Shown: positions 37,659 through 49,335, counted from the first letter of the stretch. The stretch is 64,000 nucleotides of DNA from Saccharina japonica (GCA_008828725.1 MEHQ01003537.1:322243-386242); one strand, 5' to 3'. The notes: generated by a model from the letters alone, not told the origin. Numbers and translations: made by a program.

Positions 37659-37730
37659 GGCCTACTCGTACGACGTCTTCGAAGGAAAATGTGGTCGAGC
37701 TATTGACTATCTTGCGCGGGGTCCGCCTAC
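37659..37730 (+). CDS. possible exon, function unknown
   Basis: After TTTCCAG, with one base from the codon before, the frame reads AYSYDVFEGKCGRAIDYLAR and stops just past a possible CCTAC|GTAGGG donor. An overlapping frame (ENVVELLTILRGVRLR) also stays open, so the choice is uncertain. Confidence 0.25.
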
Positions 37731-38323
37731 GTAGGGTCGAGGCGCTGGTGCTCCTGGATGCTACTGGGTGCTTCTGCTGCAGACGTGTTTCAGTCTCTAG
37801 CCTACCTCTCGATTCACTCCAGGAGTCGCACTGCACCATCTACCATCTACATACCGTCTGTCGCCTTTGCCCTGTCGCCTCTTGTCTGTCGTGTTCTCAG
37901 AAGAAGTGGTTTCACCTTTATGTTATCGTTGGTGGGAAAACAGACAACAAGCCTCCTATTTTATATTATAACGAAATAAATATCGTCGGGGTCCCTAGAA
38001 CAAGCCTGCTCGTGCACGAACCGCCCTCTCAAGTCTGTACCACGGATTCGAACCTGTAACGATCACCAAGACCTGGCCAGTGCACCCATACGCCGTCTAG
38101 CCCTGGGCGGTTACCCGGACGCCATGCTGCCTCCAGTGGTCGGTTATTCCATGTGCTCTCCTTCTGTACCTTTTTTTTCTCTCTGCTCGGATGAGGAGGT
38201 GCTCGATTATATTTCCTGCTTGTAACTACGTACACAAACTGTTCGTTTTTTTGTATTTTTGAAGACTTATTGTGTTGCTATCGATGACTGATGATTTTAC
38301 AGGATAAAACACATGCTACATAG

Positions 38324-38412
38324 AGTCGGTATACCTGGTACTCGTGGACCACAAGGGACCTCACGGGAAGGACACCTACGTGGTATACATGAGCACTCTT
38401 ACGAGACGACAG
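38324..38412 (+). CDS. possible exon, function unknown
   Basis: Between ACATAG and CAG|GTGAGT, a strong donor, the frame reads SVYLVLVDHKGPHGKDTYVV then YMSTLTRRQ. It has 29 codons plus two bases at the 5' end. No family recognised. Confidence 0.35.
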
Positions 38413-39487
38413 GTGAGTGTGTAGGCTGCGTGTATCTACGTACTGCTTGCTAACTGCAGCTGCTGTGCTCCTCCTGTGGTTGTTGGCTCCGCTTCTACTT
38501 ACTTGTTGTGCTCGAGATCGACAGTTTCAACACAAAAAAAAACGGAATCAATCAGGTTTTCCTGCCGCAGTTACCGCGTCACCACTCACATCAGAAACAA
38601 CGGCCTCGCTGCCAGGCGCAGAACCAAACTCGCTCGCGTAGATAGTGATGTATGTGAAGAGGCTCACTCACGTGTGGCAGCACCTACCCTGGCAGGTTGG
38701 TGTGCGCGTGAGAGGCAAGCCGGCACTATGATATACCAGGTATAAAATATATGTAAATGTAAACCCTTTGTGGAAGAGGGGCCGAGTGATACACGGCGGG
38801 GTCGGTATCCAGAATACGAACGATTGTTCCCCCGTGGACCTTCGATGGCCACTTCTACCATGGTGTTTATTACTGGTATACGGTATATGGCCAGCTGGTT
38901 TATGGTTAACTGCTGTTCTCTGTTTATTAGAGGGCGTAAAATCTTAGACGAGGTGATATTGGAGGCAGCTGCTATACGTATAGTTTTTGGGTTTTATCTG
39001 GTTTTAGGCGTTAAATTGATTTTTAAATGAACAGATGGGCAATAGTTCTCATACGTATACGGGGGTGAGATCGCCACTCACATGTTGTCGAAAATGGAAA
39101 ATATAGAGTGGTTGGCCATCACACAACGGAAAGGAACGGTACATTGTACAGCAGCCGTAGTATCTGTAACGTGGCGGCAAATATATGTGTACGAAGGTAT
39201 GTATAATAAGAAGAAGTCCGACGCCGGTTACAGCACTGTTTCAGCCACAAAACGATGTAAAAAAAAATACCCTTCAGAACTGAAAAAAAAACTCACACTA
39301 ACTCCAAGTAGTTTGTCCCCAAAAACATGTGACCGGTTCTTAAGGGTCGAGGCAAATATCCTGGGCCTAAATGACGGTAATCCCTCGCGCGAAGTTTCTA
39401 TTGTTTTACGTGATGAATTACGAGCTACGAATCCATGAATACGAGTATACTTCATTTTTGAATGGTACCGTATACGTTTGTTTACAG

Positions 39488-39789
39488 ACCCGTGAGTATT
39501 ATATTTCGCCACTGACTGAGAACAGGGTGTGGTGTGCTGCGATATGCGACGTGCGTGACAAACCCGGCGGATGTGGCTATTAATTGACGAAAAGGTACAC
39601 TATACACGAGGCGGCCGAAGGGCCCCGACATGCTGGGACATCAAAATACTAAAACGGTTGAAAGACAAAAGTCGACGCGTTCCGATCTTCGAAGATGTTC
39701 CGTCTGACGCATTACGCGTACCTGTTGTTGGTTGCGAGCAGGGAATCATGGAACCATGTGGATGGTACGAGTCCTGCGCCCTGCTGTAG
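39488..39789 (+). CDS. coding-like stretch, borders unclear
   Basis: After TTTACAG the frame reads TREYYISPLTENRVWCAAIC and could end at GAC|GTGCGT (39550). A second open frame from 39571 reads IKILKRLKDKSRRVPIFEDV. Both look protein-like but overlap, so at least one is chance, or they are separate exons. Confidence 0.25.
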
Positions 39790-40036
39790 CAGCAGTAGGG
39801 GGGAATATCGAATCGATGTTTCGATATTGAATCGAAACTTCGATACAGAGTCGTACATATATATATCGATGTTGTTGATGCTGTATTTTTACATATATCA
39901 TACCAGGTATACAGCAGTAGTACTGTACGTACGATACGAGTATCGCAATTCGATATAATGATGTAATCATACAGAATCCTGATATGAAGCGTATATCTTT
40001 TCCGTATATATCTATGTATATATTTTATTTTTTAAG

Positions 40037-43000
40037 CCGATGCGTACCGCGAACTTGGTGATCTGAACGAAAAGTTCAAGATTAGAAGGTATTGGCAACT
40101 GCCAGAATGCATATCGCCCCGGTGGGCTAGCAGGTAACAACGAAGCCTAATAGCGTCAAGAAAGCGAGTCCGAGCCCCGCCGAGTGCATGCTCTTTTTAG
40201 GTACTTTTTCTAGCTAAATATATCTTGACTAGCCGAAAGCGCGAGAGCGTGAGTTGGCAAAATTCGATGAAAATCGACGAGCGTTGGGAAGGCCGAACCC
40301 TCTGCGCGACAATAATCAAGGCAAGAACCGTAGTGGGTGGGGAGGGAGAGTAGCTTACTTTGTGACCCCGGATCTGAGTTACGACTAGGGAGGGAGAGGC
40401 GGAAGTGCGAAGATAATAAATGGGATAGAAATATATATATATACGGTAAATATATACGAGCTGGTTCCAGAGAGAAGCATAAGATAGCTTCTTCGGGAAA
40501 TAAAAAACGGAATACAATACTTTTTCGAACACTACAGATATCGACATGACGGCATTGCCGAGGGGAACACATCGGTGAAGAGATTTTTGGCGTACGAGTT
40601 GTAGTTCGTGAGATATGGTCAAACTGATATTCCTTAGGAAGGCGTTATTCCATAGGGGTAGCTTTCCTGCAGTAATTCTATAGTAAAACCAATATAATAG
40701 TATTCAGGCCATATATCGGTCAATACGCCGACTAATTCGACTTCAAAAGTCTTGACAGGATCGCATCAACAAGGGGAAGACGTCCATGTCACGTTTTTGC
40801 TGCCTGCGAGCCTATCAGGCTGTGGTAAAAACCGCCTGCAAAATTACTAGGAAAATGTATTGAGCAAATTTGAAACCTTACGGGAAAAAATACACCTCGC
40901 GGAAATCACTTTTTTTGCACCATTAATGAAAACGAGTTGGAAAACGAAATTTGGCAGGGGGGTTCTTCATGACCATACGAAAAACGACAAGATGGCCTTT
41001 TTTTGTTTTCGTTTTGGTTCGTCTGTAATGTTGGGTCAAAGTTGCCGGAAAAACAAAAAAAACGTCCCAATGTACCTCATTCACCAAAAAATCATTTTTT
41101 CAAAAAAGGCCATCATGTCGTTTTTTCGTATGGTCATGAAGAACAACCCTGCCAAATTTCGTTTTCCAACTCGTTTTCATTAATGGTGCAAAAGTCTGAA
41201 GACGAAATGCTCCTGCTCTTGCTGGAACCAGCTCGTATATATATCAATTCAGTACGCGTACGTATAACGTTTTAAGTTTTTTTTTTTTTTTTTTTTTAAA
41301 GAGTACCTGGGGAACCAGGGAGACGTGTGTTTTTAGGGATTAGAGGTGGGCACCTTTAAGAAAAAAAACGGTTTAAACCGGTTTTTGGAAACCCAGCAGG
41401 CGTGCCCGAGTAGACGGTTTTTGGAAAAAAAAAAACGCGGTTTTTTCGGCCGGTTTAAACGGGTTTAAACCGGAAAAAACCGCGGTTAACCGGTTAACCG
41501 GTCTAAACCGGCAGAATCGAACCGACTCTTGACTGATTACACTGCTGCTACGTACAGCAGCAGTAGTAATATAGTACGGGTCGAAAATGACTTGGTTCTA
41601 GTGTCTGAATAACTTGGTAATTGCGTGTGGGCCGAGAACGATTATTTTTTGTGCGGGGGATATAAATTGACTTGATTTCAGTCTACTGTAGGTATTACCA
41701 CGTGTTATATGATGACTGGGTGAGACACCGAGTATCCCCTTGCAGGTTTGTCTACTGTAGTAAGCATCCTTGGTGTTACTCACTTTCCGTAGAATCAAGC
41801 GTAGAAGAGAAGCAGCTTTTATTAATCCCCGAGCCAGATGACATCTGTCCCGGGACGGGCTTCAATTATGGCCCTCCGATCTTGCAAATACCTCGAATAC
41901 GAATGCCATCCAAGTTATACGAATTTCGAAACGGACCAATTACCTATTATATGAGGTAATTACCAGCCTTCCAAGCCCATACCATTACAGTATCCGATTT
42001 GACTTAGTTTTTGTGTGCGGGTCGAAAAATACCTCGCTTTAGTGTAGGTGGTTGGAAATGACTTGGTTTTAGTGTTGGGGCATCGAAATTGTCTTGGTTT
42101 TATAATAAATATCTAAAAATTGACTTGGTTTTAGTGTTGGAGTTGAAATTGTAACTTGTTTCTTGTGTGGGGGATTGAAATATAATTGCTTTTGTGCGGG
42201 GATAGTAATTGGCTTGAGTTTTGTGCGGGGGGTCGAAATTAATATGGTTTTTAGTGTCAGGGCCGAAAATGACTTGGTTTTAGTGTATGGATGGAAATTG
42301 ACTGTTTTTTGTGTCAGGGCCGAAAAATACTTAGTTTTAGTGTCGGGGCATCGAATTTGCCTTGGGTTTTTAATTGGGATCGACATTGACTTGATTTTAG
42401 TGTTAGGGTCAAAACAAACTTGATTTTGTGTCATCGAAATTGACTTGGTTTTTGTTCGGGGGGTCTAACTTGACTTGGTTTTTAGGGTGCGGGCCGAAAA
42501 TTAGATGTTTTCAGCGGGGAGATCGAAGTTCACTTGCTCTTTGTGTGCGGGCCGAAAATAATTTGGTTTTGGTGTGTGGTATGTGTATGTATATGCAGCG
42601 CCTTACCCTGGGATCGTAGATCTGCTGCGCTCTCGACTGCCCACGAAAATCGCACTGCAGCAGCAGCAATCAGTGTTGTACCTGTGGCAGCAATGTCGTA
42701 TATATCATGACTTGTACCTGAAACTCACGTCACCCCGTAAAATATTATGTGCTGTTGTGCTGTTGTTGTACCATACCACCTCGTGTTCTATTAGTACGCT
42801 AACAGTGGCTCGGAATCCACGTACACATAATGTACTGGACGCATACATACCGTTATGTTCAATGGTTTGGAGGCGTTTCATGTTGTCATCCGGTTTAAAC
42901 CGGTTTTCGGTTAACCGGTTTAAACCGGCTGAAAAAAAACGGTTTAAACCGGTTTTTGGTTTTGAGAATAACGCCTCCTTAGCCGGTTTTCGGTTTTTTT

Positions 43001-44089
43001 TATTTTCCCTCTAGGTGCCCACCTTTATTAGGGACGCACGCGCAGCAAGCGTTTCTATAAAAGAAACGTTCGAAGTGAGATTCGAACCCGTGTCCTCGAC
43101 GACGTCAAACGTGAGGGTATTACCTGCTGAGCTATAGGGGTAAAATATTGATCAATTACCCAGCCCAGGGTAATCCTTGTAACAATTCTGCGTGTATTGA
43201 CATCGTGCTATACGTATTATACGTATGGAACTCGATCCTGCCTTATTTAATTTTTAAATATGACACGTTACTTCCCTGCCTTTATAATTTTTTCTTCTGT
43301 TTTCCTCCGTTTTGTCCAATTTTGCCTTCTTCCTTTTTTCTTCTTTTTCCCCTTGTTTTCCTTTCTCTTTTATATTTTTCCTTTTTTCCTTTTTCCTTTG
43401 GATTGATTTCAATTTCTCTTATTTGAGGTGTACGGTTGTGCCATAGCCAGTTATGATGTACCCCGCCGGGTATTTGTATGTCGTACTGCGGTGTACTTTG
43501 CCAGTTATGATGTACCCCGGGCATATCATACTGCGTTGTACTTTGTGTTTTGTGTACAGGTTGGTTCAAGCACCGCCGAAAATGTATTCAGTGGCCAATG
43601 TCCACACCATTTTTTGGAGATAGACCCTGAAATTTGGCACACGTGTTTTATGCGCCCTATCCGCGCCTTTAACGGATGGGTTTGTTTTGATTTTTTTCGT
43701 CAGATATTGTTTGTTTTGTATTTTTTTGGGAAATTTGGGTCTTAAGATATCCAAACAAAAAATAAACACATTCGTAAAAGGCTCGGGTAATGCGCATAAA
43801 ACACGTGTGTGCCAAATTTCAGGGCCTATCTCCAAAAAACGGCGTGGACATTTGGACGTTTGTGCGGTAAAGGTGCAAAAATAGGCGCTGCCTCGTAATT
43901 ACTTAGTTTCAGTATAAAATCGATTGTGGGCGTCAAATATGACTTAATATGATCATACGCAGTCAGATCTTCGAATATTTGCGTGAAACTTTGTACAAAC
44001 ATGCCTTGGACCACCTGGAAGCGGCTCGTTCAGAAAAACAAATTGGGGGGAAAAATTGTTTTCCTACGGAAACGCCTGCCTATTGTTGA
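40037..44089 (+). CDS. three phase-matched exons ending in a stop, function unknown
   Basis: Exon 40037-40088 (DAYRELGDLNEKFKIR) ends in phase 2 at AGAAG|GTATTG. Exon 41746-41955 (TTGCAG acceptor) reads VEEKQLLLIPEPDDICPGTG and RMPSKLYEFRNGPITYYM, is exactly 210 bp, and ends in phase 2 at ATGAG|GTAATT. Exon 43963-44089 (ACGCAG acceptor) reads QIFEYLRETLYKHALDHLEA and reaches TGA at 44087-44089. All joins keep frame. Both introns are phase 2, so skipping the middle exon also keeps frame. The middle exon lies within the hAT-like element at 41341-43027. I do not recognise the protein. It may continue the exons upstream. Confidence 0.4.
40110..40440 (+). repeat. tRNA-derived SINE, second head type
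   Basis: Head CCCCGGTGGGCTAGCAGGTA and GAGTCCGAGCCCC, then a distinct middle, then the common 3' part GCAAGAACCGTAGTGGGTGG and GACCCCGGATCTGAGTTACG. It lies in a putative intron. Confidence 0.75.
40916..41190. repeat. foldback element with arms of about 90 bp
   Basis: TGCACCATTAATGAAAACGA to GATGGCC (left, 40916-40997) is the inverse of GGCCATCATGTCG to TTCATTAATGGTGCA (right, 41108-41190). About 100 bp of spacer separates them. The arms are nearly perfect, so a transcript would form a long hairpin. Confidence 0.9.
41341..43027. mobile_element. hAT-like TIR element without transposase
   Basis: The left end TAGAGGTGGGCACC and the inverse of the right end TAAAGGTGGGCACC match at 13 of 14 bases. 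Flanks TTAGGGAT (41333-41340) and TTAGGGAC (43028-43035) fit the 8-bp target duplication of hAT elements with one change. Both subterminal regions are packed with GGTTTAAACCGG motifs, as subterminal transposase sites often are. No transposase frame is present. The interior holds a minisatellite and a possible host exon. Confidence 0.65.
41576..42575. repeat. about 30-bp minisatellite inside the hAT-like element
   Basis: Degenerate units of the form TCGAAATTGACTTGGTTTTA plus GTGTNGGGG recur at 41576-41690 and again from 41985 to 42575. The putative exon at 41746-41955 sits in the gap. Confidence 0.8.
43045..43142 (-). other. tRNA-like sequence, probably a pseudogene or SINE head
   Basis: On the minus strand CTATAGCTCAGCAGGTAATA (A box) and GGGTTCGAATCTC (B box) are spaced as in a tRNA. 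The acceptor and D stems do not pair, so a working tRNA is unlikely. Confidence 0.4.
43595..43855. repeat. second foldback element with arms of about 95 bp
   Basis: CCAATGTCCACACCATTTTT to the TTTGTTTTG region is the inverse of the segment ending CAAAAAACGGCGTGGACATT TGG at 43855, with a modest number of mismatches. It differs in sequence from the hairpin at 40916 but is alike in size and form. Confidence 0.85.
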
Positions 44090-44359
44090 CCTCTATGAAG
44101 GCCTGTGGTTGGTCGGGCCACATTTTCGGCGGTAGCGCCAGTGCTAGATCCTTAAACAAAAAACTGGCGATGTCACCCTCTTCTACTGTTCATGGCGGTC
44201 AGTATGATACCAAATTGGTGACATCGGAGTGGCTATTGCATGCGGCATTCATTCATGACTGACGAAAGTTTGGGTGGTATGCCTGAACCAGCTCGTATAT
44301 ATTCACTTTGTGTTATTTTTCCCTGGGACATTGAGTTCCATATACAATTTATTCGTTAG

Positions 44360-44767
44360 CAAGGATCTGTATAGGGGCGGGCGGTTTACTTCTCGCATTG
44401 CTTTGCGAGCTAGGAAGCACTTCCTGGTGGGATCAAGGTACGGGCGTAGACCCCAACCCAACCCCCAACCCTACCCCTAACCCTAACCCTAACCCTAACC
44501 CTGACCGAAACCGGACCCAAAACGGACCAGTAACGGGCGAGAAACGCGGCTGAGCAAGCAAAACATTCTTCCTCTCCAGAGTTTTTGGAGCCTCTCTCTG
44601 TCCTCCTGTGACCACGGACTCTCTTTTTCGCGAGGGAACAACGACAACAGCAAAGTACCGTGTTTCACCTACTGTAGTTCGCCGATGGGTATATATATGC
44701 AGCTACTGCCGCCGTAGAAAATCCTGTAAAAGAACAATTGAATAGCTGGTATGCAGATTGTCTTGAG
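44360..44767 (+). CDS. two possible exons, function unknown
   Basis: 44360-44437 lies between GTTAG and CAAG|GTACGG. One frame reads KDLYRGGRFTSRIALRARKH and another, more hydrophobic, reads ICIGAGGLLLALLCELGSTS. The latter joins in phase 1 to 44703-44767, which reads AAVENPVKEQLNSWYADCLE before GAG|GTATGT. That join would give a short membrane-type protein. Which frame is used is undecided. Confidence 0.25.
44451..44505. repeat. interstitial (CCCTAA)n telomere-type tract
   Basis: Four to five perfect CCCTAA units near 44474-44502, with degenerate units on the left. Weaker tracts of the same kind lie at 28460-28495 and 57652-57695 (GGGTT/TTAGGG orientation). Confidence 0.85.
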
Positions 44768-47384
44768 GTATGTTGTCTTCTTTCTGCCAGGCAACATCAG
44801 TGCACCCAGTGTCCGTCCTGATTCCTTATCATATCGATAGAAATGTCCAGGTTATTTTCTGGTCACAGACTGCTGTGAGACAAAAGAATAAACAAACAAA
44901 TATAGTCGCAAATGAATGGATGGGTAAAGCAAGTGGAATGCCAACAACTTACCTGCTGGTATATACCGGTTACGAGAACACAACAACAAGCTATTAATGC
45001 GTATAAATATAAATACATAAATTCGATGTAGTACGTACATGTATAGCAGTATAGTGGTAGACCAGTAGACCAGAAAATAATAACAATACAATCAAACAAC
45101 CGAAGTCAGAAATGAAAAATAATACAATTGACGCAAGGAGACCACAAAGGCTGCAATCAATACGAATAGGAGAACACCTTACGTGATCAACAATAATATT
45201 TTATAATAGATGACTTCGTACTGCAGGGACGAAGCAACACAAAGAAGAGGAGGATTATACCGGCATAAGGACGGCGGCGGGAAACAGGGGGGAAAGGAGT
45301 GACAAGTAAAAAATCAAGAAAAAAGAGAGAAGAGAGAAGAGGGAAAATCGTACTCAAGGCGATGATGATAGCATGGATTGGGTTCCCGTTTCTTCTATAA
45401 AACAGACCCGGGGACCTTGCCACACTCTCTGCCATATCCTTCCTATCATCGCCAATACCGGTGTCCAGTGTCAGCACTGCCGCTGTCGCGCCCCCCTCCA
45501 GTGAACAACTCAACAAGAACCAAACAAAAACACGTACGTGTAGAATTCAAGGGCTAGTCAAGGGTGCACGCGGATCTGAATCCCAGACACCCCCCTTATG
45601 CTGGAGGGAAAAGCCGGACCGTTGTGATACCAGGAAACAATACTAAGTCAAAAAATTTTAATGACCCCCCCTCCCCCCCACCAGCGGAAAAAAAATTAGG
45701 GGGGGTCTCTAAAACCAAGTGAAAAAAGAACAAAAAATGAAAAACAAATGGTTTTCGCTCATTTCGTCCTGTGATCACAGCGATCCGTTTTTTTTTTCAT
45801 TGTGACCTTCCATGGAGTGTGGTGTCGTTTTCTCTTTTTTTTATGAGCCCTTGGGCTAGTCAAACCGATATCTTACCACACGATCTACCATTTATTTCGT
45901 TTCTGCATTGTATGTCAACAGCTGTAGTATTAGTACGGCTGCCCCCTTGGCGTTCTCAGCTGTGTGGCGTAGCCAGCTCCTCTCTACCTCGCCCATGTGC
46001 CACCTCGCCATAAAACAATCCGCCGCGTAGACGACTCCCCGATACCACTCGTACACACTCTTCTTAGCCGCCCCCGGCCATAACAACGCATCTGCTCCGA
46101 ACAGCAAAGGGGAGGTTTCCATGGACCCCTCGGTGGCTTGAAAACCCCTGAGGTCATCTGCTATACATTCGGTTCAGTTCTTTTCTTGAGGGTCTAGTAC
46201 CGGGTTCTCCCCACCAGCCATCGTCCCGAACATCTCTCGACGGGTCAGGCGCTCATTGGTCCTTCGCGCTACGACCTCCGCAAAGAGGAGGCGTTATTTG
46301 CGGGTGGTTGTATCATCGCTCTCGCATTGTTCCTTCTGGGGGCCCTTGGCCAACGACATGATGACGTGGTCGGTGCGTTGTCGGCGCTGGAAGCCAATGA
46401 TCCGTAGGAGGTTGTGGTGTGCCGTTCGGAGCTCAGCGAAGTGCTCCTGGTCAAGGGTCCACGTCCACACACCCGTACGGCAGGATCTCCATCACCTCGG
46501 CTATTAACATGCGCAACTTAAACGTGAACGGAGCATCCTCCATAGCATCCTCCATATCGTACAGCTCCCGCTTGGACCGATATGCCCTTGCGAACCGGAC
46601 CGTCGTTCGATCTCTGGTGTACTGTCAGCGCTTGCGACGACAAGACGGTCCAGGAACAAAACTGCATCGTCTGTCTATGCCACTGGCCCGCTGTTTCGGT
46701 GACAAACGGGGAGATCCGGAGTGCCTGGGTTGGTGTAACCAGCAGTATGGTCTCCGTTTTCTTTTCGGATACGGTGAAGCCTGCTCCTACGAAAACGGTC
46801 ACAATTACGGCCATCATCTTGGCAAAGCCTTCCGCCGACTTAAACCAAATACCTGCATCGTCGGCGCACAGAAACCCCCCTTACTACCCTCCGTACACAT
46901 ACATGCTAGTGGATCAACCTTCACCCCGCCCTCCCGAGATCCTCCTCGAGGTAAACCGTTTTCCCCAAAATGTCTGGGTCCTCACTGAAGCGTACCAGCA
47001 CGGCGGGTACCAACCACAGAAGTGAAGAAGGCATCGAACAGAAGCGGTGGCAGCGCACATTCTTGCCGCAGACCCTGAGTTACGTCCAACCATTCCGAGT
47101 GCTCACCGCCATCCGTATGCACGCGAGCTCGAATGCCGTCGTGGAACTGGCGGATAACGGTTAACATATTAGCTGGTACGTGGAAGCGTGCGAGCACCAC
47201 CCACAACAGCTCTCAGTTCGTGAAGCCATATGTTTTCTGCAGGTCGATGGGTCACATGTACAGGGAGGGGGGGGGGTCTGGCTCGTCCTATTAACTGCAG
47301 TCGACGCCCGACGAACAGCATGTCGGCGCTTGATCATGCTGGACGAAAGCCACACTGTTCGTCGGCGTGTATCCCTTTCGCCTT

Positions 47385-47506
47385 CTATTACGGGGTGAGC
47401 TAATGATGCCATAGTAAATAGGACCTACGGTACACACAAAAACTTATATATTTACCTATTTTTACGAACAATATTTGGTCCTATTTACTATGGCCCTCCG
47501 TAATAG
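47385..47506. mobile_element. 122-bp inverted-repeat insert in the LINE
   Basis: The ends CTATTACGG and CCGTAATAG, and inside them CCATAGTAAATAGGACC (47409) and GGTCCTATTTACTATGG (47477), are inverted copies. The insert splits the LINE just before QCGFRP. Confidence 0.75.
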
Positions 47507-47818
47507 TAGTTGCTGAGGCGGGACACGACCATCTTCAGCAACATTTTGCCTGGACGGGCAAATAAGTGAAAAGCCTCGGCAGTTGTTGCAATCAGAACGA
47601 TCCTTCATTTTATGAAGGACCTTAATGTTCGCATATTATATTTCCATTGCTGGGGGAGGTCACCCGTTCTCCACATATTGACAAGTAAGTTGTGAAAGAA
47701 CGTACGGGATGAATTCGAGGTGGTCGAGTTTCAGTAACTTGGCCTGAAGGGCGTCTGGTCCCACCGCTTGCCAATTTGGCGTACCAGTGGGGTACCCATT
47801 TAAAGACCATCCGGTTTA

Positions 47819-47965
47819 AGGCCATAGTATAGATAAGACCAGACAAATCGGCTTGTCACGACAAAACAAACTAATTGGAATTAGTACGGATAGTAGTAAA
47901 ATATGAGGCCATAGTAGAGATAAGACCACGTTTTCGGGCTTGTCACGCGGTGGTCTCATAATGGG
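47819..47965. repeat. 90-bp direct repeats inserted in the LINE
   Basis: GGCCATAGTATAGATAAGACC and GGCCATAGTAGAGATAAGACC (first 20 bases compared) both lead into TCGGGCTTGTCACG. The GCCATAGTA start recalls the end of the insert at 47409. Confidence 0.6.
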
Positions 47966-48650
47966 TACACCACTGTACCTCGGATTACCGAGGTCATGTC
48001 ATCCATGGTCGGTTCATCTCCACGCGATAGTTCCAACGGCCGTTGTGGAAATGGGGCGCGGATGGTTGGGTCAAGAATGGGTAGATTTCGTGGTCAGGAG
48101 GGCCCGCCCACCGTTCAAGAATACCCACCTTGTCCCGCAGTATGTAGCGTGTCATCCTCGTCCATGATAGACTGCTCGATTGCCGTCTTTCGGCCGTCCA
48201 TCCGCACCATACCCTTCAAGTGATTGTGGAAACCCCGCTGGCCGTTGTCAGCGAGGAGTCTCTCCGTTTCAACAAGGTACCCTCCGAAGTAGATATGCAA
48301 TCCTGCGTCAATCACCCCTCGCAGATTCTCTCACGCCGTCCTTACGAGTAGCGTCTTGCACAAAGTTTTGTCTTCCTTAATGCGCATGAATCGTCGAGCA
48401 TCCTCACTATTTCAGAGGCGGCTGAGATTTCCGCGGGCTCGCACCACCCGAGTTTGTGAGTGCGGCGGTACCTCTTTCGCTACTGCATCAAAGAACGCGT
48501 CGGCAAAGGATTCGGCCATCTCAGAGATGATGTTCGACTGCGAGGGTATGAAAGGAAACTTGGAGAAGATCCGCGCCAGTATTAATACCAAAAAATCTAG
48601 ACGGTTATCGTAAGACAGGGTATCATGTATTTGTTTAATTTGCAATACAG

Positions 48651-49335
48651 TGGGGGCGCCGATGTAAGAGAGTGATGTGTCACTCTATATGCCCCTTCTT
48701 TTATGCCGTGATTGTTAGGTATCTGTTATTATATATATGACAGGGCCTCTCTTGTATCTGATAACCGACATTAAAGCGATCTCTCTTATATCGTCATACA
48801 CAGCTTTGTATTCAGTTTTAAGGCTGGATAGAAAGGCCGAGAGTGACGATTTTGTCGTGGGTAGCATTTGGCCGTAGTACAAGGATGTCCACGTGCAAGC
48901 ATGTGACGCATTTCGTTGTGGTGTTGTGGAGTACCTGTGACAACATTGTTCCGGTGGCTCTCTTGTCGAGTCGACCCTACCAGTGCAACAGTAGTAGTAG
49001 CACCGTTGTACAATCACGCACACAGCAGTAGGCGCCTACCAAAAGAAAACGATATTTAGTGTTCGTAAACGCAACGATCAACTCAAGGTGCCATCGTTCT
49101 CTCGCGAGCTATATACCTTTGAGACCCCCGAGATAGCGACCAAACCAATGACGAGTTAGGTACTTCCAATTGCTTTGTTTTTAGCGCCCAGCAGTGCGGA
49201 GAGAATCATGTCGCACCCGTGCTGTACGACTTCTTGCGTTTAACTTTGGACCCTTATGTGTATCGCCCTTTAATCACGCGGTGGGTGTAGCTCCGATCGT
49301 CCCTATGTTTTTATCGTCAATTTTCGCCCCTGAAG
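48651..49335. other. no gene recognised
   Basis: Lies between the LINE 5' side and a TATA box. It holds only short frames. Confidence 0.35.

Larger units (their letters stand above)
45840..48650 (-). mobile_element. decayed LINE with reverse transcriptase
   Basis: On the minus strand, in order from 48.65 kb: SEMAESFADAFFDAVAKEVP, GFHNHLKGMVRMDG, NWQAVGPDALQAKLLKLDH (RT motif region), QCGFRPA with ADMLFV, the RT block [20 protein letters not shown], an ADD active-site stretch (FLCADDAGI) near 46.84 kb, then TVSEKKTET and the C-terminal AELRTAHHNLLRIIGFQRRQ. These are typical of non-LTR ORF2 proteins. Frames shift and stop several times and two small inserts interrupt it, so it cannot make a full protein. 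The 5' end and endonuclease were not identified. Confidence 0.9.

Noticed and set aside
37990-38110. tRNA or SINE head on the minus strand
   Set aside because: GGTTCGAATCC looks like a B box, but no convincing A box spacing or family body follows.
43066-43140. tRNA gene on the minus strand
   Set aside because: A and B boxes are present but acceptor, D and T stems do not pair; better seen as a tRNA-derived remnant.
44451-44505. A true chromosome end
   Set aside because: Only a few telomere units, with unique sequence on both sides.
45187-45516. Minus-strand frame with hydrophobic tail
   Set aside because: Composition is driven by GA-rich DNA on the other strand and no splice sites or homology are visible.
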